DNA of 9,416 bases from Oceanospirillaceae bacterium (GTDB lineage: Bacteria; Pseudomonadota; Gammaproteobacteria; Pseudomonadales; Balneatricaceae): positions 1 to 9,416 of the forward strand of contig DPHD01000084.1 in NCBI GenBank assembly GCA_003523085.1. Direction: 5' to 3'. Positions 1 through 6,136 of the stretch are shown one piece after another. The position numbers were made by a program, and so were the translations under genes. Below the pieces are notes generated by a model. That model did no database searches, was not told the origin of the DNA, and was given only the letters and a program-made list of their open reading frames with translations. The number at the start of each line of letters is the position of its first letter. Within the stretch, counting starts at the first letter, position 1.

Positions 1-613
1 GTCAGTACCGAAAGGCCACACGCTAATCCTTGTTGGCCACGGCGCAACAGGTTTTTGGCCCATTTTTAAAAACAGCAAAGAATACTTAGATCAGCTGCCA
101 GACCCTATCAATCGCTGGAGCCAACGTATCGGTGAGGCATTTGCTACAAGGCTCCAAGCCAGCGCTGTATTTCCTTTCACAGGCCCGCCTTATCATCCAT
201 TTTTAAGCTGGGCGCAAAGCAACGGCGACAGCATCCCGAGCCCACTGGGCCTGCATTTTCACCGGCAACACGGTTTGTGGCATGCCTATCGTTTTGGTCT
301 CATGGTTAATACCAAAACCTTAGCCCATCACGTAAATACCCAAACTACCTCAGCGCCTCGCCCTTGCACAGATTGCGCGCAACCCTGTATGACCAGTTGC
401 CCAGTAGATGCATTTAGTAGTGCGGGTTACGATGTTACGGGGTGTCGTACTTACGTGGCTCAAAATCCCCATTCGGGCTGTGCCCAAAGGGGCTGCATTG
501 CAAGACTTGCGTGCCCGCATACGCCACTAAATACTGGCAACGCATCCTCCGCTGGCTATGAAGCGGCGCAACATCAGTACCACATGGCCGTGTTTGCCAA
601 ACAAGGAGGCTAA
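1..613 (+). CDS. 4Fe-4S cluster-binding ferredoxin-like protein (5' end outside window)
   Basis: The reading frame is open from the window edge (first full codon at base 2) to TAA at 611-613. About 203 C-terminal residues are visible and the start lies upstream; the internal TTG at 275 is not a credible start because family-like sequence continues before it. Numbering visible residues from base 2, eight cysteines cluster in the C-terminal half: C122, C125, C129, C133 (the latter followed by Pro, in CTDCAQPCMTSCPVDAF), then C148, C160, C165 and C171 (again Cys-Pro). Eight cysteines ending in two Cys-Pro pairs suggest two [4Fe-4S] clusters, though the spacing differs from the classic CxxCxxCxxxCP. 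The upstream part carries FPFTGPPYHPFLSWAQ and SPLGLHFH...GLWHAYR, which I recognise from uncharacterised proteobacterial ferredoxin-like proteins distantly reminiscent of QueG. No signal peptide can be judged and no substrate can be named. The gene converges on the TfoX-like gene with 11 bases between. Cluster binding is well supported; the role is unknown. Confidence 0.8.
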   Translation, partial: SVPKGHTLILVGHGATGFWPIFKNSKEYLDQLPDPINRWSQRIGEAFATRLQASAVFPFTGPPYHPFLSWAQSNGDSIPSPLGLHFHRQHGLWHAYRFGLMVNTKTLAHHVNTQTTSAPRPCTDCAQPCMTSCPVDAFSSAGYDVTGCRTYVAQNPHSGCAQRGCIARLACPHTPLNTGNASSAGYEAAQHQYHMAVFAKQGG

Positions 614-624
614 ACGTCTTTTAG

Positions 625-957
625 CTAAGCCTTGGGCATAAGAGCGCTGGCAAACTGTTCGCCACGCCCCAGCCAATAGGCCAAGTCTTTGTCTTCGGCC
701 AAACCTTGTGCCGCTATCATCACCCAGCCGTTCATAGGTTTGCCGGTAAAATCGAACTCTTTGGCATAAGCCTGTGACAAGGCATGGGCATAATTGGGTG
801 GCCCCACCCTCACCACCATGCCATCACCCATAACACCGACACACATATTGCCAGAAATCATAAACCCTAAACCACCAAACATTTTCTTTTCACTGGCGTA
901 GGGATGATCTTCAAGCAGCTCCCTCACCCGTTGAGCAAGGCCTTCGTCAAAGGCCAT
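625..957 (-). CDS. TfoX/Sxy N-terminal domain protein
   Basis: A 110-residue protein that is essentially a single TfoX N-terminal domain (PF04993). The hallmark stretch is near residues 20-42, YASEKKMFGGLGFMISGNM followed by CVGV, where the MFGG-G-M--G-M--GV pattern is typical. It then continues with MVVRVGP and a conserved KPMNGWV segment around residues 73-79. Full-length Sxy/TfoX of enteric bacteria and Haemophilus is about twice as long, with an extra C-terminal domain, and is a competence and CRP-S promoter co-activator. Stand-alone N-domain proteins are common and mostly of unknown role, so a competence function should not be assumed. The ATG at 957-955 overlaps the TAA of the upstream PF10115 gene by one base (TAATG) and has no clear Shine-Dalgarno of its own, so translation is probably coupled. 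The family call is secure; the role is not. Confidence 0.9.
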   Translation of the reverse strand: MAFDEGLAQRVRELLEDHPYASEKKMFGGLGFMISGNMCVGVMGDGMVVRVGPPNYAHALSQAYAKEFDFTGKPMNGWVMIAAQGLAEDKDLAYWLGRGEQFASALMPKA

Positions 958-1247
958 TAGTTAAAAATGCTCTCGCCCATTTGGTCTATACACTGTTTGG
1001 CTTTAAATAAGCTCAACTCATGGCCACCATCAACACTGTGGGATTGGTCGGCACGGATAAAGTGATGCTCTTGGCCATCTTTACGTATCCAGCCCTGCAC
1101 GCGAAAGCTGCTGCCTTCTTTTAGTGGCTGGGTTTCTATACTAAAGCCTTTATGCTCATGGTGCTGGCTGCTTTTAGCACCCTTACTGTCGGCGCCCTCT
1201 TCAATTGGCCGAAATAGAAACTCTTTAATACTGGTTAATAAACCCAT
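957..1247 (-). CDS. HlyU family (PF10115) protein
   Basis: A small 96-residue protein. After a short N-terminal segment (MGLLTSIKEFLFRP) and a low-complexity charged, His/Ser-rich linker (about residues 17-32), it has the core of the PF10115 'HlyU' family: HKGFSIETQPLKEGSSFRVQGW near 32-53, then HHFIRADQ (about 61-68) and the C-terminal helix with AKQCIDQMGESIF. The family name suggests a haemolysin activator, but no helix-turn-helix is visible, and the better-studied Vibrio HlyU is an ArsR-type winged-helix protein, so a transcriptional role is uncertain. It is the first gene of a two-gene minus-strand unit with the TfoX-like gene, which begins inside its stop codon. A possible Shine-Dalgarno (AGGCGG) lies eight bases before the ATG. 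The family call is good; the function is unknown. Confidence 0.85.
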   Translation of the reverse strand: MGLLTSIKEFLFRPIEEGADSKGAKSSQHHEHKGFSIETQPLKEGSSFRVQGWIRKDGQEHHFIRADQSHSVDGGHELSLFKAKQCIDQMGESIFN

Positions 1248-1324
1248 GACCTAAACCGCCTGCATGTAATTAATGATTAGCGTATGATTTTAAAGTAAAG
1301 CTCAACAAAATTTAAGGCATAACC
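1248..1324. promoter_or_regulatory. Divergent promoter spacer between PF10115 gene and GyrI-like gene
   Basis: A 77-base spacer, AT-rich toward the + strand gene, must hold the promoters of both divergent genes. On the + strand TATGAT at 1283-1288 is a fair match to a sigma-70 -10 box, about 37 bases before the GyrI-like ATG, but no good -35 hexamer lies at the usual distance. A weak ribosome site (AAGG, 1314-1317) precedes the + strand ATG. On the minus strand no clear hexamer pair is visible. The positional argument is strong; the individual boxes are weak. Confidence 0.4.
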
Positions 1325-1957
1325 ATGAATAAAGCCACCTTACGAAAAATTGATTACAAAAAGGAACTGTCTAGCTTTTACAAAGTGAGCCCTAAACAAG
1401 TGAGTTTTGTAGACATCCCTAAGATGCAATACCTAATGGTCGACGGCCAAGGCAACCCCAATGATCAGGCCACCTTTGGCGCAGCCATAGAAACTTTATA
1501 TGGCATGGCGTACACCCTTAAATTTATGCTTAAGCAGGCCGCCGAACCGTTCGACAGCGTAGTGATGCCGTTAGAAGCTCTGTTTTGGGCCGAAGACCCC
1601 AGCGCTTTTGCCGAACAACGGTATGACGAATGGTTTTGGACCTTGATGATTTTGCAACCGCCTAGAGTGAGCCAAGCAGACTTTGCTCAAGCCAAACAAC
1701 AATTAGCAGCCAAAAAAAATCCTGCATCACTGCACTTATGCCGTTTGCATAACTATACCGAGGGCTCGTGTGCCCAAATACAACACCTAGGCCCTTACGA
1801 CCAAGAAGGCCCTACAGTGGAGCGATTACATGCCGCCATTTTAGCGCAAGGTCATCAATTGGCAGGCAAGCACCACGAAATTTACCTTAGTGACCCGCGC
1901 CGCACGGCACCAGAAAAACTCAAAACAGTCATCCGTATGCCCTATAGCACTGACTAA
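1325..1957 (+). CDS. GyrI-like domain-containing protein
   Basis: A 210-residue, probably cytosolic protein of the GyrI-like small-molecule-binding family (the SAV2435/Lin2189-like group, COG4832). Family landmarks are the N-terminal YKKELSSFYKVS (about 11-22), MVDGQGNPN (38-46), the aromatic PLEALFWAED (82-91), the second-half EGSCAQIQHLGPYDQEGPT (146-164) and the highly conserved HHEIYLSDPRRTAPEKLK (183-200). The two halves fit the duplicated SHS2-like fold that binds hydrophobic or cationic ligands. Some members of this group are reported to hydrolyse cyclopropanoid toxins, and Glu185 within HEIYLSD is a plausible active-site acid here; activity is not shown by the sequence alone. Unlike MerR/AraC-fused members, it has no DNA-binding domain. 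It stands alone, divergent from the PF10115 gene, and ends upstream of a repeat/terminator region. Confidence 0.88.
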   Translation: MNKATLRKIDYKKELSSFYKVSPKQVSFVDIPKMQYLMVDGQGNPNDQATFGAAIETLYGMAYTLKFMLKQAAEPFDSVVMPLEALFWAEDPSAFAEQRYDEWFWTLMILQPPRVSQADFAQAKQQLAAKKNPASLHLCRLHNYTEGSCAQIQHLGPYDQEGPTVERLHAAILAQGHQLAGKHHEIYLSDPRRTAPEKLKTVIRMPYSTD

Positions 1958-2048
1958 CTTTGGCCCCCAACAACATGCTAGAGTTTGAACGTGTGGAAGC
2001 GTTACGGCTAGAGAACTGGGTCGCTTAATGCTCAGGAAATCCGTGAAG

Positions 2049-2136
2049 ATCCTGAAACAAGTTCAGGATGACGTTTTGTACCGTCATACCGGCCCAGGAT
2101 GACGTTTTGTACCGTCATACCGGCGTAGGCCGGTAT
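2049..2136. repeat. REP-like hairpins with a tandem 30-bp duplication
   Basis: Two hairpins flank a tandem repeat. The first is ATCCTGAA (2049-2056) pairing with TTCAGGAT (2062-2069) across a 5-base loop. The second is ATACCGGC (2117-2124) pairing with GCCGGTAT (2129-2136) across GTAG. A 30-base segment beginning CAGGATGACG and ending ATACCGGC minus nothing at its 3' side occurs identically at 2064-2093 and 2095-2124, one base apart. The upstream left arm ATACCGGCC (2086-2094) is also a perfect 9-base partner for GGCCGGTAT (2128-2136), so alternative folds exist. This resembles the short extragenic palindromes dispersed in many gammaproteobacterial genomes; whether it recurs elsewhere in this genome cannot be seen here. 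Bases 1958-2048 hold only a 17-codon ATG frame (1975-2028) that I do not support as a gene. Confidence 0.85.
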
Positions 2137-2142
2137 CTCAAT

Positions 2143-2171
2143 AAAAAGCCCAGCAATTGCTGGGCTTTTTT
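2143..2171. terminator. Bidirectional Rho-independent terminator
   Basis: Bases 2143-2170 form a perfect 28-base palindrome with arms AAAAAGCCCAGCAA and TTGCTGGGCTTTTT; one further T at 2171 extends the + strand tract. The GC-rich stem is flanked by A and T runs on both sides, so it works in both orientations. It lies 12 bases past the stop of the minus-strand dehydrogenase gene and so most obviously ends the aminotransferase-dehydrogenase transcript. It can also end + strand transcription from the GyrI-like gene that has passed the repeat region. Confidence 0.95.
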
Positions 2172-2183
2172 GAAGCGCTGGAT

Positions 2184-3671
2184 TTACTTAAAGGCGAACT
2201 GCTTGCCTTCACGAATGCCACCTGCTGGCCAACGCTGAGTAACTGTCTTGCGACGGGTGTAGAAACGAATCGCATCAGGGCCATGTACACCCAAATCACC
2301 AAATAAAGACCGCTTCCAACCACCAAAGCTGTGGTAAGCCACTGGCACAGGTAAAGGTACGTTGATGCCCACCATGCCCACTTTAATGTTGTCAGAGAAG
2401 TAACGTGCGGCTTCGCCATCACGGGTAAAGATACAGGTACCGTTACCAAATTCGTGATCATCAATGAGTTGCATGGCTTCTTGCATAGTATCTACGCGTA
2501 CAACACACAATACTGGGCCAAAGATTTCTTCTTTGTAAACCACCATGTCTTTGGTCACTTTATCAAACAAGCAACCGCCAACAAAGAAGCCATCTTCGTG
2601 GCCATCAACCACTAGGTCCCGGCCATCTACGACAAGTTCGGCGCCCTCAGTCACACCCTGTGTTACCAAACTACGCACGCGATCGAGGGACGCTTGAGTA
2701 ATAAGAGGACCCATTTCATTACTAACGTCGGTGCCGTTGCCCACTTTTAGAGCTTCTACTTGAGGCTTAAGCTTAGCCACTAGTTCGTCTGCAGCTTTAT
2801 CACCTACACACACCGCAACCGAGATCGCCATGCAACGTTCGCCACAAGAACCGTATGCAGCGCCCATGAGGGCAGTTACAGCGTTATCCATGTCTGCGTC
2901 AGGCATGATAATACCGTGGTTCTTAGCGCCGCCTAGGGCCTGTACACGCTTGCCGTTGGCCGTCCCCGTGGCATAGATGTATTCGGCAATAGGCGTAGAT
3001 CCAACAAAGCTTACCGCTTGCACGCGCTGGTCTTCTAAAATAGTGTCTACTGCCAGCTTGTCGCCGTTGACAATGTTAAATACACCATCGGGCAAACCCG
3101 CTTCTTTAAGCAGCTGACCAATAAGCATAGGTGCACTTGGGTCACGTTCAGATGGCTTTAATACAAACGTATTACCGCAAATAATGGCCATGGGGAACAT
3201 CCACATAGGCACCATAGCAGGGAAGTTAAATGGGGTAATACCCGCCACAACGCCCAAGGGTTGGAACTCAGACCAGCTGTCGATAGCGGGGCCTACATTT
3301 TTGCTATGCTCGCCTTTTAACAAGGTAGGCGCGGCACAGGCAAATTCAACCACCTCAATACCACGAATCAATTCACCTTGGGCATCGTCTAATACTTTGC
3401 CGTGTTCGTTGGTTAAGGCGGCACAAATTTTGTCGGCATTGTCTTCTAACAATTGCTTAAAGCGGAACATGATCTTGGCACGCTTTTGTGGTGGCGTGTT
3501 ACGCCAAGCTGGGTAAGCTTCTTGCGCCGCTGCGATAGCGTCTTCTACCGTAGTCTTACTGGCTAGAGCCACTTGACGAATCACGCCACCAGTGGCTGGG
3601 TTAAATACGTCTTGTACGCGGTCTGTATCGGCAACCATAGCGCCGTTAATAAAATGTCCTACAACTTGCAT
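2184..3671 (-). CDS. mmsA: CoA-acylating methylmalonate/malonate-semialdehyde dehydrogenase
   Basis: An NAD+- and CoA-dependent aldehyde dehydrogenase of the MMSDH family (EC 1.2.1.27 type). It converts methylmalonate semialdehyde to propionyl-CoA, or malonate semialdehyde to acetyl-CoA, with CO2 release. Numbering from the alternative upstream ATG (3677; subtract two for the start chosen here), Asn151 sits in GITPFNFP, Lys174 in LKPSER, the catalytic Cys282 in GSCGERCMAIS, and EEIFGP is at 383-388. The usual ALDH general-base position reads GGAKNH, as expected for CoA-acylating members. Arg105 (IRGIEVVEFA) and Arg281 match arginines known in the family to bind the substrate carboxylate. The length of about 495 is normal. 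I chose the ATG at 3671-3669 because the Shine-Dalgarno sequence abuts the earlier ATG but lies six bases from this one. It follows the beta-alanine-type aminotransferase by 76 bases, which favours malonate semialdehyde as a physiological substrate, although valine or inositol catabolism cannot be excluded. A strong terminator follows. Confidence 0.95.
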   Translation of the reverse strand: MQVVGHFINGAMVADTDRVQDVFNPATGGVIRQVALASKTTVEDAIAAAQEAYPAWRNTPPQKRAKIMFRFKQLLEDNADKICAALTNEHGKVLDDAQGELIRGIEVVEFACAAPTLLKGEHSKNVGPAIDSWSEFQPLGVVAGITPFNFPAMVPMWMFPMAIICGNTFVLKPSERDPSAPMLIGQLLKEAGLPDGVFNIVNGDKLAVDTILEDQRVQAVSFVGSTPIAEYIYATGTANGKRVQALGGAKNHGIIMPDADMDNAVTALMGAAYGSCGERCMAISVAVCVGDKAADELVAKLKPQVEALKVGNGTDVSNEMGPLITQASLDRVRSLVTQGVTEGAELVVDGRDLVVDGHEDGFFVGGCLFDKVTKDMVVYKEEIFGPVLCVVRVDTMQEAMQLIDDHEFGNGTCIFTRDGEAARYFSDNIKVGMVGINVPLPVPVAYHSFGGWKRSLFGDLGVHGPDAIRFYTRRKTVTQRWPAGGIREGKQFAFK

Positions 3672-3677
3672 GTTCAT

Positions 3678-3685
3678 TCCTCTCT
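3678..3685 (-). promoter_or_regulatory. Ribosome binding site that sets the mmsA start
   Basis: On the minus strand AGAGAGGA runs directly into an ATG (3677-3675), leaving no spacing. The next in-frame ATG (3671-3669) is six bases downstream, the usual distance. The annotated protein should therefore begin MQVVGHFINGAMV rather than MNMQVV, in line with family members that start just before the HFI-G motif. Confidence 0.7.
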
Positions 3686-3747
3686 GCCCGTTTACGAGCT
3701 TGGTTGGGTGTTCTATAGGTTATTGGTTGACTAACTCACTGCGTGGC

Positions 3748-5085
3748 TTAGTCTAAGCTCTGAATAGCGTCACCTAAGGCATTCACTAAACGCGTGATGT
3801 CTTCTTTTTCGGCCACAAAGTTTGGCCCTAACTGAATGGTATCACCGCCATAACGCACATAAAAACCCAAATCCCAGGCTTTCATGGCAATTTCATAGGG
3901 CCGCCGTGCGGGCTCACCTGGATAGGCTTCGATGGTCAACGCCCCTGCTAAACCATAGTTACGGATATCGCTGACGTAATTCAAGCCTTTTAAACTGTGA
4001 ATAGCCTCTTCAAAGTGTGGCGCTAAGTCCGCCGCACGCTGTGCCATTTGATCATTTTCGAAGATATCCATGGCTGCCAAAGCTGCAGCACAGGCCACAG
4101 GATGGGCTGAATAGGTATAACCATGGGGAAATTCCACCATATACTCAGGACCACCGGCGGCCATAAAGGTTTGGTAAATTTCACTCTTAGCCACCACAGC
4201 GCCCATGGGTATAGCGCCATTAGTCAAGCCTTTGGCAAGGTTCATAATATCGGGTACCACACCAAACGCATCCGCACCAAAGGCGGCGCCAGCGCGGCCA
4301 AAACCGGTGATTACTTCATCAAAAATCAACAATATGTTGTGCTCATCACAAATCTTGCGCAAGCGTTGCAAATAACCCTGCGGTGGCACCACTACCCCAG
4401 CAGAACCCGCAAACGGCTCTACAATCACAGCCGCAATGTTAGACGCATCATACAAAGCAATTTGTTCCAACAAGTCATCTGCCAGCTCAGCGCCATGTTC
4501 AGGCAGACCTTTAGTAAACGCGTTTTGTGGTAACAAGGTGTGGGCCAAATGGGCTGCATCTACGCCATCACCATACAATTTTCGGTTACCAGCGATGCCG
4601 CCCACACTAATACCACCGTAGTTAACACCGTGATAACCCTTGCTGCGGCCAATCAACTTAGTTTTGCTAGGCTGGCCGTTTTGACGCCAGTAGGCCCGTG
4701 CCATTTTTAATGAGGTGTCGGCAGACTCCGAACCTGAGTTGGTAAAAAACACATAGTCCAAACCCTCTGGGGCCATTTTAGCCACTCGGTCAGCCAGTTC
4801 AAAGGCTTTGGGGTGGCCAAACTGAAAGGCTGGAGAGTAGTCCATGGATTGCATTTGTTTATACACTGCTTCAGTAATTTCTGGGCGGTTGTGGCCAAAA
4901 CCGCAACACCAAAGGCCCGACAAACCATCGTAAATACGGCGACCGTCCGCAGTGATGTAATGGCTTTGTTCGGCCGATACAATCATGCGTGGGTTGTCTT
5001 TAAACTGGCGATTAGCCGTAAACGGCATCCAGTGGGCTTCGAGCTGTTCGCGGCTTAGGCCACCGGTCAAAGATTCAAAACTCAT
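3748..5085 (-). CDS. bauA: Omega-amino acid (beta-alanine):pyruvate aminotransferase, class III
   Basis: A 445-residue PLP-dependent class III aminotransferase, closely resembling the Pseudomonas omega-amino acid:pyruvate transaminase/BauA along its whole length. It transfers the amino group of beta-alanine (and often other terminal amines) to pyruvate, giving malonate semialdehyde and L-alanine in the cytosol. Landmarks are AHWMPFTANR (17-26), LSGLWCCGFGHNR (55-67), MDYSPAFQFGHP (81-92), the cofactor phosphate-binding NSGSESADT (116-124), YHGVNYGG (151-158), Asp256 in IFDEVITGFGR, and the PLP lysine Lys285 in NLAKGLTNGAIPMGAV. EFPHGYTYSAHPVACAA follows at 318-334. Arg411 in YVRYGGDT corresponds to the arginine that handles substrate carboxylates in this subfamily. 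The start is supported by GGAG seven bases before the ATG. It is the first gene of the unit with mmsA and is divergent from a LysR-type regulator. The symbol follows the Pseudomonas homologue; broader amine specificity is possible. Confidence 0.93.
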   Translation of the reverse strand: MSFESLTGGLSREQLEAHWMPFTANRQFKDNPRMIVSAEQSHYITADGRRIYDGLSGLWCCGFGHNRPEITEAVYKQMQSMDYSPAFQFGHPKAFELADRVAKMAPEGLDYVFFTNSGSESADTSLKMARAYWRQNGQPSKTKLIGRSKGYHGVNYGGISVGGIAGNRKLYGDGVDAAHLAHTLLPQNAFTKGLPEHGAELADDLLEQIALYDASNIAAVIVEPFAGSAGVVVPPQGYLQRLRKICDEHNILLIFDEVITGFGRAGAAFGADAFGVVPDIMNLAKGLTNGAIPMGAVVAKSEIYQTFMAAGGPEYMVEFPHGYTYSAHPVACAAALAAMDIFENDQMAQRAADLAPHFEEAIHSLKGLNYVSDIRNYGLAGALTIEAYPGEPARRPYEIAMKAWDLGFYVRYGGDTIQLGPNFVAEKEDITRLVNALGDAIQSLD

Positions 5086-5212
5086 GTGTTAACTCCATCA
5101 TTATCAATAGCGCCAGTTTAAGCTTGCTTTTAGAACAGTTAAATATTAAGTTATTTACTTTTAAATAACTAATTAGTTAACTAAAAGGATACCTAATTAG
5201 GCGGAGTAAAGC
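5086..5212. promoter_or_regulatory. Divergent aminotransferase/LysR control region with an array of palindromes
   Basis: This 127-base AT-rich spacer holds the promoters of the aminotransferase (minus) and the LysR gene (plus). It contains AGTTATTT-N6-AAATAACT (5149-5170), the perfect palindrome AACTAATTAGTT (5167-5178) overlapping another, TTAGTTAACTAA (5173-5184), and CCTAATTAGG (5192-5201). The core CTAATTAG therefore occurs twice, 24 bases apart. AGTTA half-sites lie at 5137-5141, 5149-5153 and 5175-5179, with inverted copies at 5166-5170 and 5178-5182. The last palindrome nearly touches the LysR gene's GGAG (5203-5206), suggesting autorepression. This layout is typical of LysR-type operators. 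Exact -35/-10 boxes are not convincing on either strand. Confidence 0.75.
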
Positions 5213-6127
5213 ATGGCCAAACCACTGGGTTTAAGCCGCGTGTCTGACATCGACTTGCGGTTATTACGAATTTTCAAAGTCATCGTCGAAGCCGGCGGCT
5301 TTGCCGCTGCAGAGGTCGAACTTAACATCAGCCGCGCAGCCATCAGCATGGCCATGGGGGATCTAGAAACGCGTTTAGGCCTACGCCTTTGTCAGCGTGG
5401 TAGAGCCGGGTTTTCGGTGTCCGAAGCCGGCCAAGAAGTGTATCAAGCCATTTTACAATTGCTGGCATCCATTGAAGGATTTCGTACCCAAGTTAACGCC
5501 CTCCACGACCAGCTACAAGGCGAACTCAACATCGGCATCGCCGACAACCTTGTGACTCTGCCCCACATGCGCATCACCAACGCCTTGCGGCAACTAAAAC
5601 AGCAGGGATCCGGCGTCACTATCAACATCAGTATGATGGCACCCCACAACATTGAGAAAGCCGTGTTAGATGGACGCTTGCAGGTTGGCGTCATTCCCGA
5701 AGTGAGGCGTTTGCCAGAGCTCGACTTTCAGCCACTATACGAAGAGGAATCTCGCCTGTATTGCAGCTTTCAACACCCGTTATTTAACCACGCAGAAAAA
5801 CATCAAAGCATTGAACAAGTGCCTGAGCATGATGCCGTGGCCCCGGCTTACGCACAAACCGCAGACACTCGACAGCACTACCAACAGCTCAAAACCAGTT
5901 CTACCGCAACCGACCGTGAAGGCGTCGCGTTTTTAATACTTACCGGATGTTATATTGGCTATTTACCCACCCACTACGCCACCCAATGGATCCAGCAAGA
6001 TAAATTACGCGCTATTGCCCCAGGCCATTTTCATTTCACCACGAGTTATGGTGTGGTCACGCGACGCAGTAAACGCACCAACCCTGTGTTAGAGGGCTGG
6101 CTCAAAGCGTTATGGCAGGACAACTAA
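5213..6127 (+). CDS. LysR-family transcriptional regulator
   Basis: A 304-residue regulator of normal LysR length. An N-terminal winged helix-turn-helix covers about residues 12-70: DIDLRLLRIFKVIVEAGGF leads into the recognition helix region ELNISRAAISMAMGDLETRL, followed by GLRLCQRGRAGFSVSEAG, the standard wing. A linker helix (about 72-100) precedes the effector-binding domain, which opens with GELNIGIADNLVTLP (103-117) and includes RLQVGVIPE (155-163). GGAG six bases before the ATG supports the start. It is transcribed divergently from the aminotransferase-dehydrogenase unit across a palindrome-rich spacer, so it probably controls that unit in response to a pathway compound such as beta-alanine or malonate semialdehyde. 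That effector is inference. It converges on the M24 gene with nine bases between, and may also serve the EamA/lyase/M24 operon. No closer subfamily assignment is possible from reading alone. Confidence 0.93.
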   Translation: MAKPLGLSRVSDIDLRLLRIFKVIVEAGGFAAAEVELNISRAAISMAMGDLETRLGLRLCQRGRAGFSVSEAGQEVYQAILQLLASIEGFRTQVNALHDQLQGELNIGIADNLVTLPHMRITNALRQLKQQGSGVTINISMMAPHNIEKAVLDGRLQVGVIPEVRRLPELDFQPLYEEESRLYCSFQHPLFNHAEKHQSIEQVPEHDAVAPAYAQTADTRQHYQQLKTSSTATDREGVAFLILTGCYIGYLPTHYATQWIQQDKLRAIAPGHFHFTTSYGVVTRRSKRTNPVLEGWLKALWQDN

Positions 6128-6136
6128 ACTAGCGGC

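Noticed and set aside
275..613. A separate short gene starting at TTG 275
   Set aside because: The same frame is open to the window edge and the residues before 275 belong to the same conserved protein, so this is the 3' part of a longer gene.
1975..2028. A 17-codon ATG frame downstream of the GyrI-like gene
   Set aside because: Very short, no Shine-Dalgarno site, not recognisable, and placed directly before the repeat/terminator region.
2064..2124. A minimal CRISPR-like repeat (two identical 30-base copies)
   Set aside because: The copies are separated by a single base, with no spacer of useful length, and overlap REP-like hairpins; no cas genes are nearby.
3184..4621. Open frames on the + strand opposite mmsA and the aminotransferase
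   Set aside because: They are antisense to strongly conserved enzymes, have no recognisable domains, and their length follows from codon use of the real genes.
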